64,000 nucleotides of DNA from the NCBI RefSeq assembly GCF_011492945.1, contig NZ_CP045119.1, forward strand, positions 1,860,001 through 1,924,000. Direction: 5' to 3'. A program made the translations under genes and the position numbers. The notes under the pieces were generated by a model. That model searched no databases, had not been told where the DNA came from, and was given only the letters and a program-made list of their open reading frames with translations. This document shows positions 25,298 through 33,522 of this stretch, piece after piece (the stretch's first letter is position 1; each line of letters opens with the position of its first letter). Origin of the DNA: Rubrobacter tropicus. GTDB taxonomy: Bacteria; Actinomycetota; Rubrobacteria; Rubrobacterales; Rubrobacteraceae.

Positions 25298-25354
25298 GGC
25301 CCGGCGAGATGCTATATTGGCCCAAAGGCTCTTTTTGAAGGTCGAGGAGATACC

Positions 25355-26365
25355 ATGGTCGAGGTTGCGGATAGGGCGGTAGAGGCCGCCTGGAAGGTAA
25401 GAAACCTTGAGGACTTTGATCGGCGGCTGGCCCGCGCGGCCCGGAGGCTGGACGAAGTCACGGGCGGGCTCGCCGCGATGGTCGTCTACGAGACGGCCCT
25501 CATGAAGAGCGGGCGCCCGCCCGAAGAGGTGAGGAAGATGGTCCGCTCGTTCCGGGATGCTTTCGAGGACGAGGAGGAGCCGCTCACCATCGCCCACACC
25601 AGCGGCATAATGAACGTGGAGGGGAACGACTGGTTTTTCGGGGACGGCGCGCTGCGCGTCCTCACCGGCAAGCTCCTCGGGCAGTTCCAGCACCGGGTCG
25701 CCCAGTACAACTACGTGGACGAGAGGGAAGTGCTCAGGCGCTGGGCCGACGGCTACGACACCCGCCTCTTCGTGCGGCGCAGGATCTTCGAGACCGAACC
25801 CGTTATAGGCGTGGTCGGCGGCCTCGACCTCTACCTGCTGCAGCACCTCCGCGTCGCCGCCGGCGGCAACACCCTCGTCCCAGGCCCTGACGTTGCCGGG
25901 GCGCTGGAAGCCCTCGGTTACCGCGCGGGCGCCGACCCCTACGAGACGCTGGCCGCCGCCGAAGACCTGGCGCTGCGCCTGGACCTACCGGCCCCCGTGG
26001 TCGGCGAGATGCTCGCCGAACTCGGCCGCGAGGGCTTCAGAGACTACCCGGAGCCGCCGCGCGGCGAGACTCAGGAGACACCTTCCGAGTCATCCCGGGG
26101 AGAGGAGATCGCTTCGGAGGGCGGGGCCGTCTCGGGCGGCGCGGCCGACGAGCCGGGAGAGCAGAAGCCTGTCCCGCCGGAGAGGGCGGAGCGGGCGGAG
26201 GTACGGGGAGATCCCGCCTCGGGAGAAGAGCCGTCGAGGGTTCAGGACCCGCAGGCGAAGGACGCGCCCGGGGTCGCGGAGGAGGAAGGGCCGGCCAGGA
26301 AGGCCTCGCCGCCGGGGTCCGGCCGGCAAGACGAGCCCGGAACCTCGGGGCGGGAGGATGCATAG
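25355..26365 (+). CDS. Unknown protein with acidic disordered tail
   Basis: 336 residues, ATG at 25355 with GGTCGAGGAGAT upstream. The first ~230 residues are folded, with helical motifs ('RAVEAAWKVRNLEDFDRRLARAARRLDEV', 'GALRVLTGKLLGQFQHRVAQYNYVDER'). The last ~100 residues are Glu/Pro/Gly/Ser-rich and probably disordered. No family recognised. It is the first gene to the right of the recombinase and marks the return to chromosomal-type sequence. Confidence 0.65.
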   Translation: MVEVADRAVEAAWKVRNLEDFDRRLARAARRLDEVTGGLAAMVVYETALMKSGRPPEEVRKMVRSFRDAFEDEEEPLTIAHTSGIMNVEGNDWFFGDGALRVLTGKLLGQFQHRVAQYNYVDEREVLRRWADGYDTRLFVRRRIFETEPVIGVVGGLDLYLLQHLRVAAGGNTLVPGPDVAGALEALGYRAGADPYETLAAAEDLALRLDLPAPVVGEMLAELGREGFRDYPEPPRGETQETPSESSRGEEIASEGGAVSGGAADEPGEQKPVPPERAERAEVRGDPASGEEPSRVQDPQAKDAPGVAEEEGPARKASPPGSGRQDEPGTSGREDA

Positions 26366-26477
26366 TAGAGGGATGAGGTGGTAAAATGCCGGTCGGCGTC
26401 ACCAAGGGACATCGTCAATCATCGTTCAAAAACATCTCTCGTAACCCACGGTAGGGCAAGAAGGAGCAGGCGGTAGC

Positions 26478-27131
26478 ATGGCAGACTCCAGGAAGCGCAT
26501 AGCGTTGAAACCGCATATGGACCGTATCCGGGAGTGGGTGGAGGCGGGCAAGACGGACGACTGGATCGCCGACGCCCTCGGGACCAGCGCCTCTTCGGTG
26601 CAGTCCTTTCGCTCCCGCAACGACATCTACCGCCGCGAGCGCGGACCCAGGGAGCCCGAGGTCCTCTTCGAGGGCGTGCTCGACCACGGCGAGAACGACG
26701 GCTGGGGCCTCTGGCTAGATCCGGCAGTCGCGGAGGACCCGATCTGGAAGGAGCACTGGGCCGACGTCGAGGCGGTCGTGGTGAAGGTGGCCGAGGATTC
26801 CATAGTTCTCGAACCGGACGCCGCGGAGACGCCCGACGGGGACTCCGACGGGCAGGCCTGGACGCTCGTTGCGACCAACGGCCAGGCCGAGCCTGAGCCT
26901 GAGGAGGCCGTAGAAACCGCCGCCCCGAAGCGTGAGCAGGGGCGCGTCAAGTGGTTCGACCCGGAGAAAGGCTACGGCTTCCTCGTTCGTCCCACGGGTG
27001 ACGACCTTTTCGTGCATCACTCCGAGGTCGAGGGCGACCCGTCCGCGCTATCTCCGAACGGCGAGGTCGAGTACGAGGTCGGCCGCAACGACCGCGGCCC
27101 AAACGCCCGCAGCGTCCGCACCCTCGGCTAG
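26478..27131 (+). CDS. Cold-shock domain protein with N-terminal HTH
   Basis: 217 residues, ATG at 26478 with AAGGAGCAGG upstream. Residues about 10-50 ('HMDRIREWVEAGKTDDWIADALGTSASSVQSFRSRN') form a helix-turn-helix. The middle is acidic. Residues about 153-217 are a cold-shock domain ('GRVKWFDPEKGYGFLVRPTG' then 'DDLFVHHSEVEG') with RNP1 (KGYGFL) and RNP2 (LFVHHS). It should bind single-stranded nucleic acid through the CSD and perhaps DNA through the HTH. It is much longer than the usual 65-70-residue cold-shock proteins. Confidence 0.85.
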   Translation: MADSRKRIALKPHMDRIREWVEAGKTDDWIADALGTSASSVQSFRSRNDIYRRERGPREPEVLFEGVLDHGENDGWGLWLDPAVAEDPIWKEHWADVEAVVVKVAEDSIVLEPDAAETPDGDSDGQAWTLVATNGQAEPEPEEAVETAAPKREQGRVKWFDPEKGYGFLVRPTGDDLFVHHSEVEGDPSALSPNGEVEYEVGRNDRGPNARSVRTLG

Positions 27132-27149
27132 ATCGCAGCGCCAGAGCGG

Positions 27150-27261
27150 CTTGCAGAGGGCTTCCAGCGATCAGCCTTCAGCGATCAGCTTTCAGCAAGT
27201 GCAAAATAGCTGACCGCTGAGAGCGGAGGCCGAAGGCCGCAGCGGGCTGATAGCTGAAAGC
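27150..27261. repeat. Dispersed intergenic repeat, copy 1
   Basis: A run of CAGC/CTGA units around the core GCTGAGAGCGGAGGCCGAAG, which recurs with small changes at 33332-33452 and 37429-37500. It sits downstream of the cold-shock gene, between convergent genes. Confidence 0.6.
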
Positions 27262-27296
27262 GCGGGTTGCGGAGGCGTTTCGCCTCCGCAACCCGC
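27262..27296. terminator. Strong hairpin between convergent genes
   Basis: A perfect 16-bp stem (GCGGGTTGCGGAGGCG) with a TTT loop, lying directly next to the stop codon of the histidine-phosphatase gene and 130 bases after the cold-shock stop. Probably a terminator, mainly for the phosphatase gene. Confidence 0.75.
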
Positions 27297-27968
27297 TTAC
27301 TCTGTTCTGGTCTTGTCCGGGCCTTCCTCGCCGGGGAGGTGTAGTGTCGAGGCCAGGTCTAGTAATTCCGGGCCGGTTCCGTTTCGGCCCCAGCCGATGC
27401 GCGTGATCGAGGCGTTCGCCGCCCTGTGGGTCCCCGGCAGGACGTCCGGGCCGAACCTGTCGCGCAGAAAAGCCCGCATAGCACCCCCGTGGGAGACGAC
27501 GACGATGCGAGTACCTTCCGGGTGACGCTCTCTTATCTCCGAGATCGCGGCCTCGAAGCGTTCCATTACCTCCTCGTCCGTCTCCGCGCCGGCGAAGGCC
27601 CAGCGGTCTTCTTCCGGCAGGGAGAGGAACTTTTTGGCGAACGCGGGGTCCAGTCTCTCCTGCTCGGCCCAGGTGTGGCCTTCGAGGACGCCGCCGTGGC
27701 GTTCGCTGAGGCCGTCCAGCGGGACGATCTCCTCTCGAAATCCCGACTCTCTGGCTATGATCGTCGCCGTCTCGAAGGCCCGGGCGAGCGGGCTGGAGTA
27801 GAGGGCTTCGAAGGGTTCCCTGGCGAGGGCCTTTCCGGCGAGGGCCGCCTGAAGGCGTCCGTCTTCGGAGAGCGGGAACTCCATCTGGCCCTGCCAGACG
27901 CCCTTCGCGTTTGCGGTCGATTGTCCGTGGCGCACCATTAGCAGCTCTTGTCGTTCAGGCATTGGCAT
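27297..27968 (-). CDS. Histidine phosphatase family protein
   Basis: 223 residues. 'LLMVRHGQSTANAKGVWQGQ' has the phospho-acceptor RHG motif near the N-terminus. 'ALYSSPLARAFETATIIA', 'ERHGGVLEGHTWAE' and 'GTRIVVVSHGGAMRAFL' (second catalytic His) complete the active site. The family includes phosphoglycerate mutase-like enzymes and alpha-ribazole phosphatases (CobC). Cobalamin genes lie about 6 kb away, but nothing here specifically marks it as CobC. The start may be the first or the third codon (27968 or 27962). Confidence 0.85.
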   Translation of the reverse strand: MPMPERQELLMVRHGQSTANAKGVWQGQMEFPLSEDGRLQAALAGKALAREPFEALYSSPLARAFETATIIARESGFREEIVPLDGLSERHGGVLEGHTWAEQERLDPAFAKKFLSLPEEDRWAFAGAETDEEVMERFEAAISEIRERHPEGTRIVVVSHGGAMRAFLRDRFGPDVLPGTHRAANASITRIGWGRNGTGPELLDLASTLHLPGEEGPDKTRTE

Positions 27969-28055
27969 AAGATAGTCTATCGGGGTCGTGCCGGCAAATA
28001 CGCGCCGATGCTAAACTTTGCAGGTTCTTTGAGCCAGATCGGAGGTTGCGGCGCA

Positions 28056-28901
28056 GTGTTCTGGAGGGGCGAAGACGGGTCGCAGGAAGCGCCCGAAGAA
28101 GGCGCCGGAGAAGGGCGCTCTGGGCCGATACGGGTGACGCCCGACGCGCCGCGCCCGGCGACGATCTTGCGGGTGGCTGGCGAGCTGGAGGAGCGCGGGG
28201 GACGCATCCTGGAGCTTTTCAAGGAGATCCGGTCCCCCCTCGGACAGGTGGTGCTGCCGATCCACCTCCTCAAGGACGAGGAGACGTTTTTCGTGGAGGT
28301 CGCGACGGGGCCGTGGGACGAGCGCAGCGAGCGCGAGGTGGCCGAACGGGCGGCCGTGCTGCGCAACTCCGAGCACGCCGACGCCGAGCTCGAGCTGCTT
28401 AGCGCCTACCCGGTCCCGGAGCAACTGCGCTTTTTCTGCGGGCGTTCTCCGGCCGCGCTGCTTCAACTAGACCTCCTGAGGCTTCGCGTCGACCGCCCGG
28501 AAGAGGCCGCGACGGTCTTCCGCGAGGTCGCGAGCCGCCACTGGGGCGTTGACCTGGACTTCGAGCCCGGCTACCTCACCCTCGTCGAGGACCTCCTCAT
28601 GGCCGCCCTGGCCGCCGACGAGACGGAAGGAGACACCCCTCCGGTCACTGAGGGGCTCGTCGCGGGCGTGGGCGGCTTTCTCGGCGAGACGGTGCGCAGG
28701 AACGCGGGCCACGGGGCGGCCTGGCGCGAGGGCGAAGAGTGGGGCGAAGGCCCGGTCGTCGAAGTCGAAGGTTTCGCCCTCGACCCTATCGGGAAGGCGA
28801 ACGCGTTTCTAAGGAGCGGACCCGAAGAGTCGATGGCCTTCTACGCCGATTACGTTTTGAAGGTCCTGAAGGAGGGCGAGCCCCCCAACGCCCGGGAGTA
28901 G
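28056..28901 (+). CDS. Unknown protein
   Basis: The frame is open from 27948, but GTG at 28056 has GGAGG ten bases upstream and avoids overlap with the divergent phosphatase gene. About 281 residues. An acidic N-terminal stretch is followed by a helical domain ('ELEERGGRILELFKEI', 'EQLRFFCGRSPAALLQLDLLRL') and a C-terminal part 'EGLVAGVGGFLGETVRRNAG' ending 'DPIGKANAFLRSGPEESMAFY'. That last part resembles bacterial proteins that carry a 'GGFLGE ... DPxGK' signature, but I cannot name the family. Confidence 0.65.
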   Translation: MFWRGEDGSQEAPEEGAGEGRSGPIRVTPDAPRPATILRVAGELEERGGRILELFKEIRSPLGQVVLPIHLLKDEETFFVEVATGPWDERSEREVAERAAVLRNSEHADAELELLSAYPVPEQLRFFCGRSPAALLQLDLLRLRVDRPEEAATVFREVASRHWGVDLDFEPGYLTLVEDLLMAALAADETEGDTPPVTEGLVAGVGGFLGETVRRNAGHGAAWREGEEWGEGPVVEVEGFALDPIGKANAFLRSGPEESMAFYADYVLKVLKEGEPPNARE

Positions 28902-28947
28902 CGCCCCCGACAACTGGAGCCGTGGACGCCTTACCAAGAGCCTGCTC

Positions 28948-29196
28948 TTACGAGTAACGCTTGCGGAGCTCCCTGATGATGTTGCTCGAGTCGACGAGGA
29001 CCTCGTCGCCGATGGTCAGGATCGGGATCGCCCGCTGGCCCGAGAGCCGGATGACTTCCTGCCGCCCGTCCTCGTCCGCGTTGACCGATTCATAATCGAG
29101 CTCCAGCCTGTCCAACTCCTTTTTTACCCTGCGGCAGTAAGGGCAGTAGCTGCCGGTGTACAGCCTGACGTCTGTCTTCTCCCTCATGGCTTCCAA
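28948..29196 (-). CDS. Glutaredoxin
   Basis: 82 residues, TTG start at 29196 with GAGGAG eight bases upstream. 'VRLYTGSYCPYCRRVKKELD' carries the dithiol CPYC active site and 'GQRAIPILTIGDEVLVDSSNI' has the cis-Pro (AIP) glutathione-binding loop. It reduces disulfides using glutathione or another low-molecular-weight thiol in the cytosol. In actinobacteria, mycothiol may be the partner (mycoredoxin-type); the sequence alone cannot decide. Confidence 0.9.
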   Translation of the reverse strand: MEAMREKTDVRLYTGSYCPYCRRVKKELDRLELDYESVNADEDGRQEVIRLSGQRAIPILTIGDEVLVDSSNIIRELRKRYS

Positions 29197-29264
29197 GATG
29201 AGACTCCTCTGTAAACGTATACGAACATTCGGATTATACCCACCTATGAAATTGGTTAAAGCGG

Positions 29265-29732
29265 TCAGGCGGGTGGGTCGAGGCCGAATATGACCTCAAC
29301 CTCGACGGGCGCGTCGAGGGGAAGCTCGGCGACGCCAACGGCCGAACGGGCGTGCAGGCCGGCTTCACCGAAGAGTTGCCCGAGAAGCTCGGATGCCCCG
29401 TTCAGGACGTCGGGCTGGCCGTTGAAGCCCGGCGCCGAGGCGACGAAGCCCGTGACTTTTACGACGCTGCCAAGGCTGTCCGGGCCGCCGGCTTTCTCCG
29501 CGGCGGCGGCGGTGGCGTTGAGGGCGCAGAGCCTGGCCGCCTCTTGGGCCTCCTCCAGCGTGACGGCCGCGCCCACTTTTCCGGCGCGGTGGAGTACCCC
29601 GTCGCTGAACGGGAGTTGGCCGGCCGTGAAGATCAGGTCCCCCGTCCGCGTTGCCGGGACGTAGGAGCCTGCCGGGGTTGGTACGGGTGGGAGCTCGAAG
29701 CCGAGGTCTTGGAGACGGCTCTTGAGGCCCAT
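29265..29732 (-). CDS. RidA family protein (reactive imine/enamine deaminase-like)
   Basis: 155 residues. 'TRTGDLIFTAGQLPFSDGVL', 'NATAAAAEKAGG', 'VVKVTGFVAS' and 'ARSAVGVAELPLDAPVEVEV' are typical YjgF/RidA signatures. The canonical Arg that binds the substrate carboxylate appears replaced: the family usually has an R in the 'xRx(A/T)VGV' strand, and here 'ARSAVGVAELP' keeps an Arg just before it. It starts immediately after the flavin reductase stop (no gap), so the two form an operon. Confidence 0.8.
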   Translation of the reverse strand: MGLKSRLQDLGFELPPVPTPAGSYVPATRTGDLIFTAGQLPFSDGVLHRAGKVGAAVTLEEAQEAARLCALNATAAAAEKAGGPDSLGSVVKVTGFVASAPGFNGQPDVLNGASELLGQLFGEAGLHARSAVGVAELPLDAPVEVEVIFGLDPPA

Positions 29733-30227
29733 CTAGCGCAGGGCCTCTTCGTACTCGCCGGGGTCGTAGATGAGCGGGTAGTTGGTGTCGAGGGTCTCCC
29801 CGGCAGTAACCTCGCCGACAACGACCGTGTGGTCGCCGGCTCGGGCGCGGTCCATCACGCGGCAGTCGAGGTAGGCCAGGCAGTCGAGGAGGTAGGGCGA
29901 GCCGTTCGGGGTGAGGCCGTAGGGGACGCCGCGCAGCTTGTCTTCGTACTCGCCGCTCGTCTCGCCGAAGTGGGTCGCCACGTTCACCTGGTCGTCGCGC
30001 AGGACGCTGAGGGCGAAAGTCTCGCTCTCCAGGATGATGTCGTGGGAGTAGCGGTCGTTTCTGACGGCCACGGCCACGCAGGGGGGGCGTTCCGAGGTCT
30101 GCATCACCCAGGAGGCCGACATCGCGTTCGATTGGCGGCCGCGGCGGGTGCCGAGCACGTAGACCCCGTGGGTAAGGTGGCGAAGGGCGCCGAGGACGGC
30201 GCCGCGCTCGTGGGGATCCCTGTCCAA
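29733..30227 (-). CDS. Flavin reductase domain protein
   Basis: 164 residues, TTG start at 30227 with GGAGAGAT upstream. 'LRHLTHGVYVLGTRRG', 'NAMSASWVMQTSERPPCVAVAV', 'FALSVLRDDQVNVATHFGE' and 'DHTVVVGEVTAG' match the FMN-binding split-barrel flavin reductase family. It supplies reduced FMN or FAD to an oxygenase partner that is not in the immediate neighbourhood, or acts as a nitro or quinone reductase. First gene of a two-gene operon with ridA. Confidence 0.85.
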   Translation of the reverse strand: MDRDPHERGAVLGALRHLTHGVYVLGTRRGRQSNAMSASWVMQTSERPPCVAVAVRNDRYSHDIILESETFALSVLRDDQVNVATHFGETSGEYEDKLRGVPYGLTPNGSPYLLDCLAYLDCRVMDRARAGDHTVVVGEVTAGETLDTNYPLIYDPGEYEEALR

Positions 30228-30310
30228 ATCTCTCCTCTCGGTTCCGACACCGGTATTCTACCAAGAGTGGGTATACTTGCGGCCCATGAGATCTGTCGGA
30301 GGGATATAGA

Positions 30311-31300
30311 TTGGCCTTGAGCGCCTCGCTGGTTGGGATCGGTGTACTACAGGCCGTGCTCTACCTGTTCTTTATAAGGGCTATCGACCTGTACGAGCGC
30401 GAGTCGTTGCGGTACGTGATACCCGTGTTCGTCTGGGGGTTCGCGGTCGCCACGACGGTCTCGCTCATCTTCAACACCATAGCGTCCGTCACCATAAGCA
30501 GCCTCGCCGGAAATCAGGCCGCCACCTTCTTTACGGCCGTCTTCGTGGCGCCGCCGGTCGAGGAGACCGCGAAGGGCCTCGCGCTGCTCATAGCGTTCCT
30601 GGTGGCATACGCGGCGGCCCGCAGGCGCGGGCTCGTCGAGTTCGCGGGGGTCATGGACGGCATCGTCTACGGGTCGGCGGTCGGTTTCGGGTTCGCCATC
30701 GCCGAGGACATCCTTTACGGGTTGCAGTTCGGGTCCGAGACCTTCGTGATGCGCAGGATCTTCGGCGGCTTCGCCCACGCCGCGTTCACCTCGCTCACGG
30801 GCATCGGGATCGGCCTCATCCCCTGGGTCCGCGGCGGTTTCTTGAAGGTTCTGCTGCCCCTGCTCGGCCTGCTCGCGGCCATCCTGCTGCACGCGACCTT
30901 CAACTTTGTCGCCACCGTGTTCGGGCCGGTCGCCTACGTGGGGTTGTTCGTCGTCTTGCTGATCTACGCCGCGATCATAATCGTGTGGCTTACCATGGAG
31001 CGGCGCATGATCCGGACCGAGCTCCGCGACGAGGTCGGCGCCGGCACCATAACGCCGCAGGAGTACTCCATACTCCCTAGTTACTTCCGAAAGACTATCT
31101 ACTACTTGGGCCTGATCTTCTCGGGCCAGTTCACGACCTGGCGCCGCGCCCGCGCGTTGCACGGGACCGCCGTCGAGCTGGCCGTCTCCAAGCGCCTCGC
31201 CCGCCGGGCGGACACCGCGATCCGCCGCGACCGGGTGCTGGCCCTGCGAAACAAGGTGGTGGCGCTGAGGGGGGGGATGGCCCCGCGGACGGGCACCTGA
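30311..31300 (+). CDS. PrsW-family intramembrane protease
   Basis: 329 residues, TTG at 30311 with CGGAGGG upstream. At least seven membrane segments. The signature metal-site motifs are present: EETAK (about residues 84-88), 'AIAEDILYG' (about 135), 'FAHAAFTS' and 'HATFNF'. PrsW-family proteins cleave membrane anti-sigma factors (site-1 protease in Bacillus) or are related CAAX-type proteases. No sigma or anti-sigma pair is adjacent, so the substrate is unknown. Its stop overlaps the likely start of mobA. Confidence 0.85.
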   Translation: MALSASLVGIGVLQAVLYLFFIRAIDLYERESLRYVIPVFVWGFAVATTVSLIFNTIASVTISSLAGNQAATFFTAVFVAPPVEETAKGLALLIAFLVAYAAARRRGLVEFAGVMDGIVYGSAVGFGFAIAEDILYGLQFGSETFVMRRIFGGFAHAAFTSLTGIGIGLIPWVRGGFLKVLLPLLGLLAAILLHATFNFVATVFGPVAYVGLFVVLLIYAAIIIVWLTMERRMIRTELRDEVGAGTITPQEYSILPSYFRKTIYYLGLIFSGQFTTWRRARALHGTAVELAVSKRLARRADTAIRRDRVLALRNKVVALRGGMAPRTGT

Positions 31301-31899
31301 ACCGGACGCGGCCCGCGTCGGGCCTGATCCTCGCCGGCGGACGGAGCCGCAGGATGGGCCGGGACAAGCTGGCCCTCGAAGTGGGTGGCGAAACCCTGAT
31401 CCAACACGTCGCGAACGCCCTCTCGCGCCGCTGCGACGAGGTGATCCTGGCAGGCCGTGTCAACGAGGTTCTCCGAAACGTCCGCGGGGTCGAAGACGCC
31501 AGGCCCGGTGAAGGACCGCTCGCCGGCCTGGAAGCGGGGCTTCGAGAGGCCCGCTTCCCGCTGGTCTTCGCCGCGGCCGGCGACCTGCCTTTCTTGAGTC
31601 CCGAACTGATCTCGTACCTCCTCGACGAGCTCGTCGGGCGCGGGGTCCAGGCGGTGGTTCCGCGTCGCGGGGGAAGGCTTCACCCGCTCTGCGCCGCGTA
31701 CCAGAGATCCATCCTGCCGCACGTGGTATCGGCCCTCGACGAAGGGGTACGGTCCGTGGGCGAGTTCGTCGGACGGTTGGGGCGGGTCGCCTACGTGGAG
31801 GAGGCGGAGATCCTGCCGTTCGGCGACCCCGACATGCTCCTGATGAACGTCAACACGCCCGGGGATCTGCGCCGGGCGAGGGAATTGGCCGGCGGTTGA
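31297..31899 (+). CDS. mobA: Molybdenum cofactor guanylyltransferase (MobA-like)
   Basis: The N-terminal nucleotide motif 'GLILAGGRSRRMGRDKLAL' is essential for the family but lies partly upstream of the first ATG (31354). No ATG, GTG or TTG occurs in frame for over 150 bases before it. CTG at 31297 (overlapping the PrsW TGA) or CTG at 31324 must serve as start; I use 31297. The rest fits MobA: 'GEGPLAGLEAGL', 'FAAAGDLPFLSPELI', 'LHPLCAAYQRS', 'NVNTPGDL'. It links GMP to molybdopterin. A MobA-like cobalamin or other nucleotidyltransferase is possible, since no other moco gene is nearby. Confidence 0.85.
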   Translation: MNRTRPASGLILAGGRSRRMGRDKLALEVGGETLIQHVANALSRRCDEVILAGRVNEVLRNVRGVEDARPGEGPLAGLEAGLREARFPLVFAAAGDLPFLSPELISYLLDELVGRGVQAVVPRRGGRLHPLCAAYQRSILPHVVSALDEGVRSVGEFVGRLGRVAYVEEAEILPFGDPDMLLMNVNTPGDLRRARELAGG

Positions 31900-32495
31900 G
31901 CGGTATTCCTTTTAAAGGACTGCTCTTCGGGCTCCTCGAGCTGCTGTCTGTCTACCGGGGCAGGGGATTTCGTGGGCACGATTCCTCGGGGGCGGGGCCT
32001 TCCGTGGCGGTCGTGCTCGGGACGCAGGTGCTGGCCGGTGGGAGGCCGAGCCGGACGCTCGAGGCGAGGGTGCTCCACGCCGCCCGGATGTACGCCGCGG
32101 GCGGGATCGACCGCCTCGTCGTTACCGGTGGCCTCGGCAAGCACCCGCCGACCGAGGCCGAGGTCATGGCGCGAATACTCGGGCAGGATGGCGTACCCGA
32201 CGAAGCCGTGGAGATCGAAGACAAGGCCGAGAGCACGTGGGACTCCGCGCGGTTGCTGGCCGACGTTCTGGCAGGGCACGGTGTACGGGAGGTACTGGTC
32301 GTGACCGATCCGCTCCACTGCGTCAGGACGGCCGCGGCTTTCGAGAGGGTGGGTATCTGCGCCCGGCCGGAGCCCGTGTATAGTAGCCCGATGTGGCGTG
32401 ACCCGTGGTTGCGTCGGGGGCAGTTCTTCAGGGAAAGCGGGGCTCTGGTCTGGTACGCGATGAGGTACGGGGTGGGGGGGCGCTCGGGGCGGTAG
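31896..32495 (+). CDS. YdcF/SanA-like DUF218 protein
   Basis: 199 residues, TTG at 31896 overlapping the mobA stop. 'AVVLGTQVLAGGRPSRTLEARVLHAARMYAAGG', 'LVVTGGLGK', 'EDKAESTWDSARLLADVL' and 'EVLVVTDPLHCVRTAAAFER' are the DUF218 signature. The family (YdcF, SanA, ElyC) is implicated in envelope biogenesis and may bind SAM-like or lipid-linked ligands. An N-terminal hydrophobic stretch ('FKGLLFGLLELLSVY') may anchor it. Part of the mobA unit. Confidence 0.8.
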   Translation: MSGIPFKGLLFGLLELLSVYRGRGFRGHDSSGAGPSVAVVLGTQVLAGGRPSRTLEARVLHAARMYAAGGIDRLVVTGGLGKHPPTEAEVMARILGQDGVPDEAVEIEDKAESTWDSARLLADVLAGHGVREVLVVTDPLHCVRTAAAFERVGICARPEPVYSSPMWRDPWLRRGQFFRESGALVWYAMRYGVGGRSGR

Positions 32496-33346
32496 CCGTC
32501 GGGGTCGTGGCCGTCTCGTCGGCCGCGGTGATGATCCGGCTCGCAGGCGCCCCCGCGCTCGCCGTCGCGTTCTGGCGCTGCGCCCTGGGCGTCCTCATCC
32601 TGCTGCCGCCGGCTCTGGTCCGAAAGGACGAATTTCCGAAAGGCAGATCCCTGTACGTCGGGATCGCCTCGGGCGTGGCCCTCGGGGCGCACTTTGGGTT
32701 CTGGATCTCCTCCCTCGACTACACGAGCGTCGCGGCGAGCGTGGTGCTCGTGAGCAATACGCCGGTCTTCGTGGCGATCCTGGCCTACCTCCTCTTCGGA
32801 GAGAGGACCACGCCCGTCTCGTTCGCCGGCATCCTGGTAGCCCTCGGCGGAACCATCGTCATCGCACAGGACGGCTCCGCGGGCTCCGCCGCCCTCTTCG
32901 GCAACGCGCTGGCTCTCCTTGGGGCACTCACCTTCACGGTCTACGTCCTGATCGGGCGCTCCCAGCGCTCCGCCGCCGAACCCGTCGGCGTCCTTCCGTA
33001 CTCGATAGTGCTCTACTCGGCCGCGGCGGGAGCCCTGCTGCCAGCCGCCTTGTTGTCGGGTGACAGGATGTGGGGATATCCCGGGGAGACGTGGTTCTGG
33101 CTGATCGCGATAGCCGTCGGCCCCCAGATCCTGGGCCACACCGTCTTCAACTGGGCCCTGCGCTACGTCGAAGCCTCGGTCATCTCGGGCACCGTCCTCG
33201 CCGAACCGGTGGTGGCAGCCCTCCTCGCCTGGCTCGTGCTCGCCGAGAAGCCGGGACCGGTCACGGTCATCGGCGGGGCCATCGTGCTGGTCGGGATCTT
33301 CCTGCTCCTCCGGGGACGCCGGAAAGCCGATCAGCCGGTCAGCTAG
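32405..33346 (+). CDS. EamA/DMT-family transporter
   Basis: 313 residues from GTG 32405, with a 91-base overlap of the preceding gene. Shorter starts would cut the first helix, so this or CTG 32450 is preferred. About ten hydrophobic helices in two EamA repeats: 'VVAVSSAAVMIRLAGAPALAVAFWRC', 'NTPVFVAILAYLLFGERTTPVSFAGILVALGG', 'SVISGTVLAEPVVAALLAWLVLAEKPGPVTVIGG'. Drug/metabolite exporters of this type move amino acids or metabolites, but the substrate cannot be read from sequence. Confidence 0.85.
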   Translation: MVASGAVLQGKRGSGLVRDEVRGGGALGAVAVGVVAVSSAAVMIRLAGAPALAVAFWRCALGVLILLPPALVRKDEFPKGRSLYVGIASGVALGAHFGFWISSLDYTSVAASVVLVSNTPVFVAILAYLLFGERTTPVSFAGILVALGGTIVIAQDGSAGSAALFGNALALLGALTFTVYVLIGRSQRSAAEPVGVLPYSIVLYSAAAGALLPAALLSGDRMWGYPGETWFWLIAIAVGPQILGHTVFNWALRYVEASVISGTVLAEPVVAALLAWLVLAEKPGPVTVIGGAIVLVGIFLLLRGRRKADQPVS

Positions 33347-33452
33347 TCAGCATTTCAGCCTGTCAGCGTTTCAGCTTGTCAGCACTTCAGCTTTTTGCTG
33401 ACGGGCTGAGAGCGGAGCCCGATAGGGCGCAGCGTGCTGACAAGCTGATCGG
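33332..33452. repeat. Dispersed intergenic repeat, copy 2
   Basis: Short alternating GTCAGC / TTTCAGC units, then the core GCTGAGAGCGGAGCCCGATA and CAAGCTGATCGG. The core is shared with 27150-27261 and 37429-37500. The left end overlaps the last codons of the transporter gene. Confidence 0.6.
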
Positions 33453-33522
33453 CTCGTTCACACCGAGGGTGGGGCGGGATGTTGTATTCTGGACCCCGAG
33501 ACTTGTCTGACAGAGGAGCATT

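Noticed and set aside
31952-33139. 395-codon minus-strand frame
   Set aside because: Antisense of the DUF218 and EamA genes, which have clear family signatures.
33332-33452. Possible CRISPR-like array
   Set aside because: Repeat units are only 7-10 bases without regular spacers and recur at other intergenic sites; no cas gene nearby.
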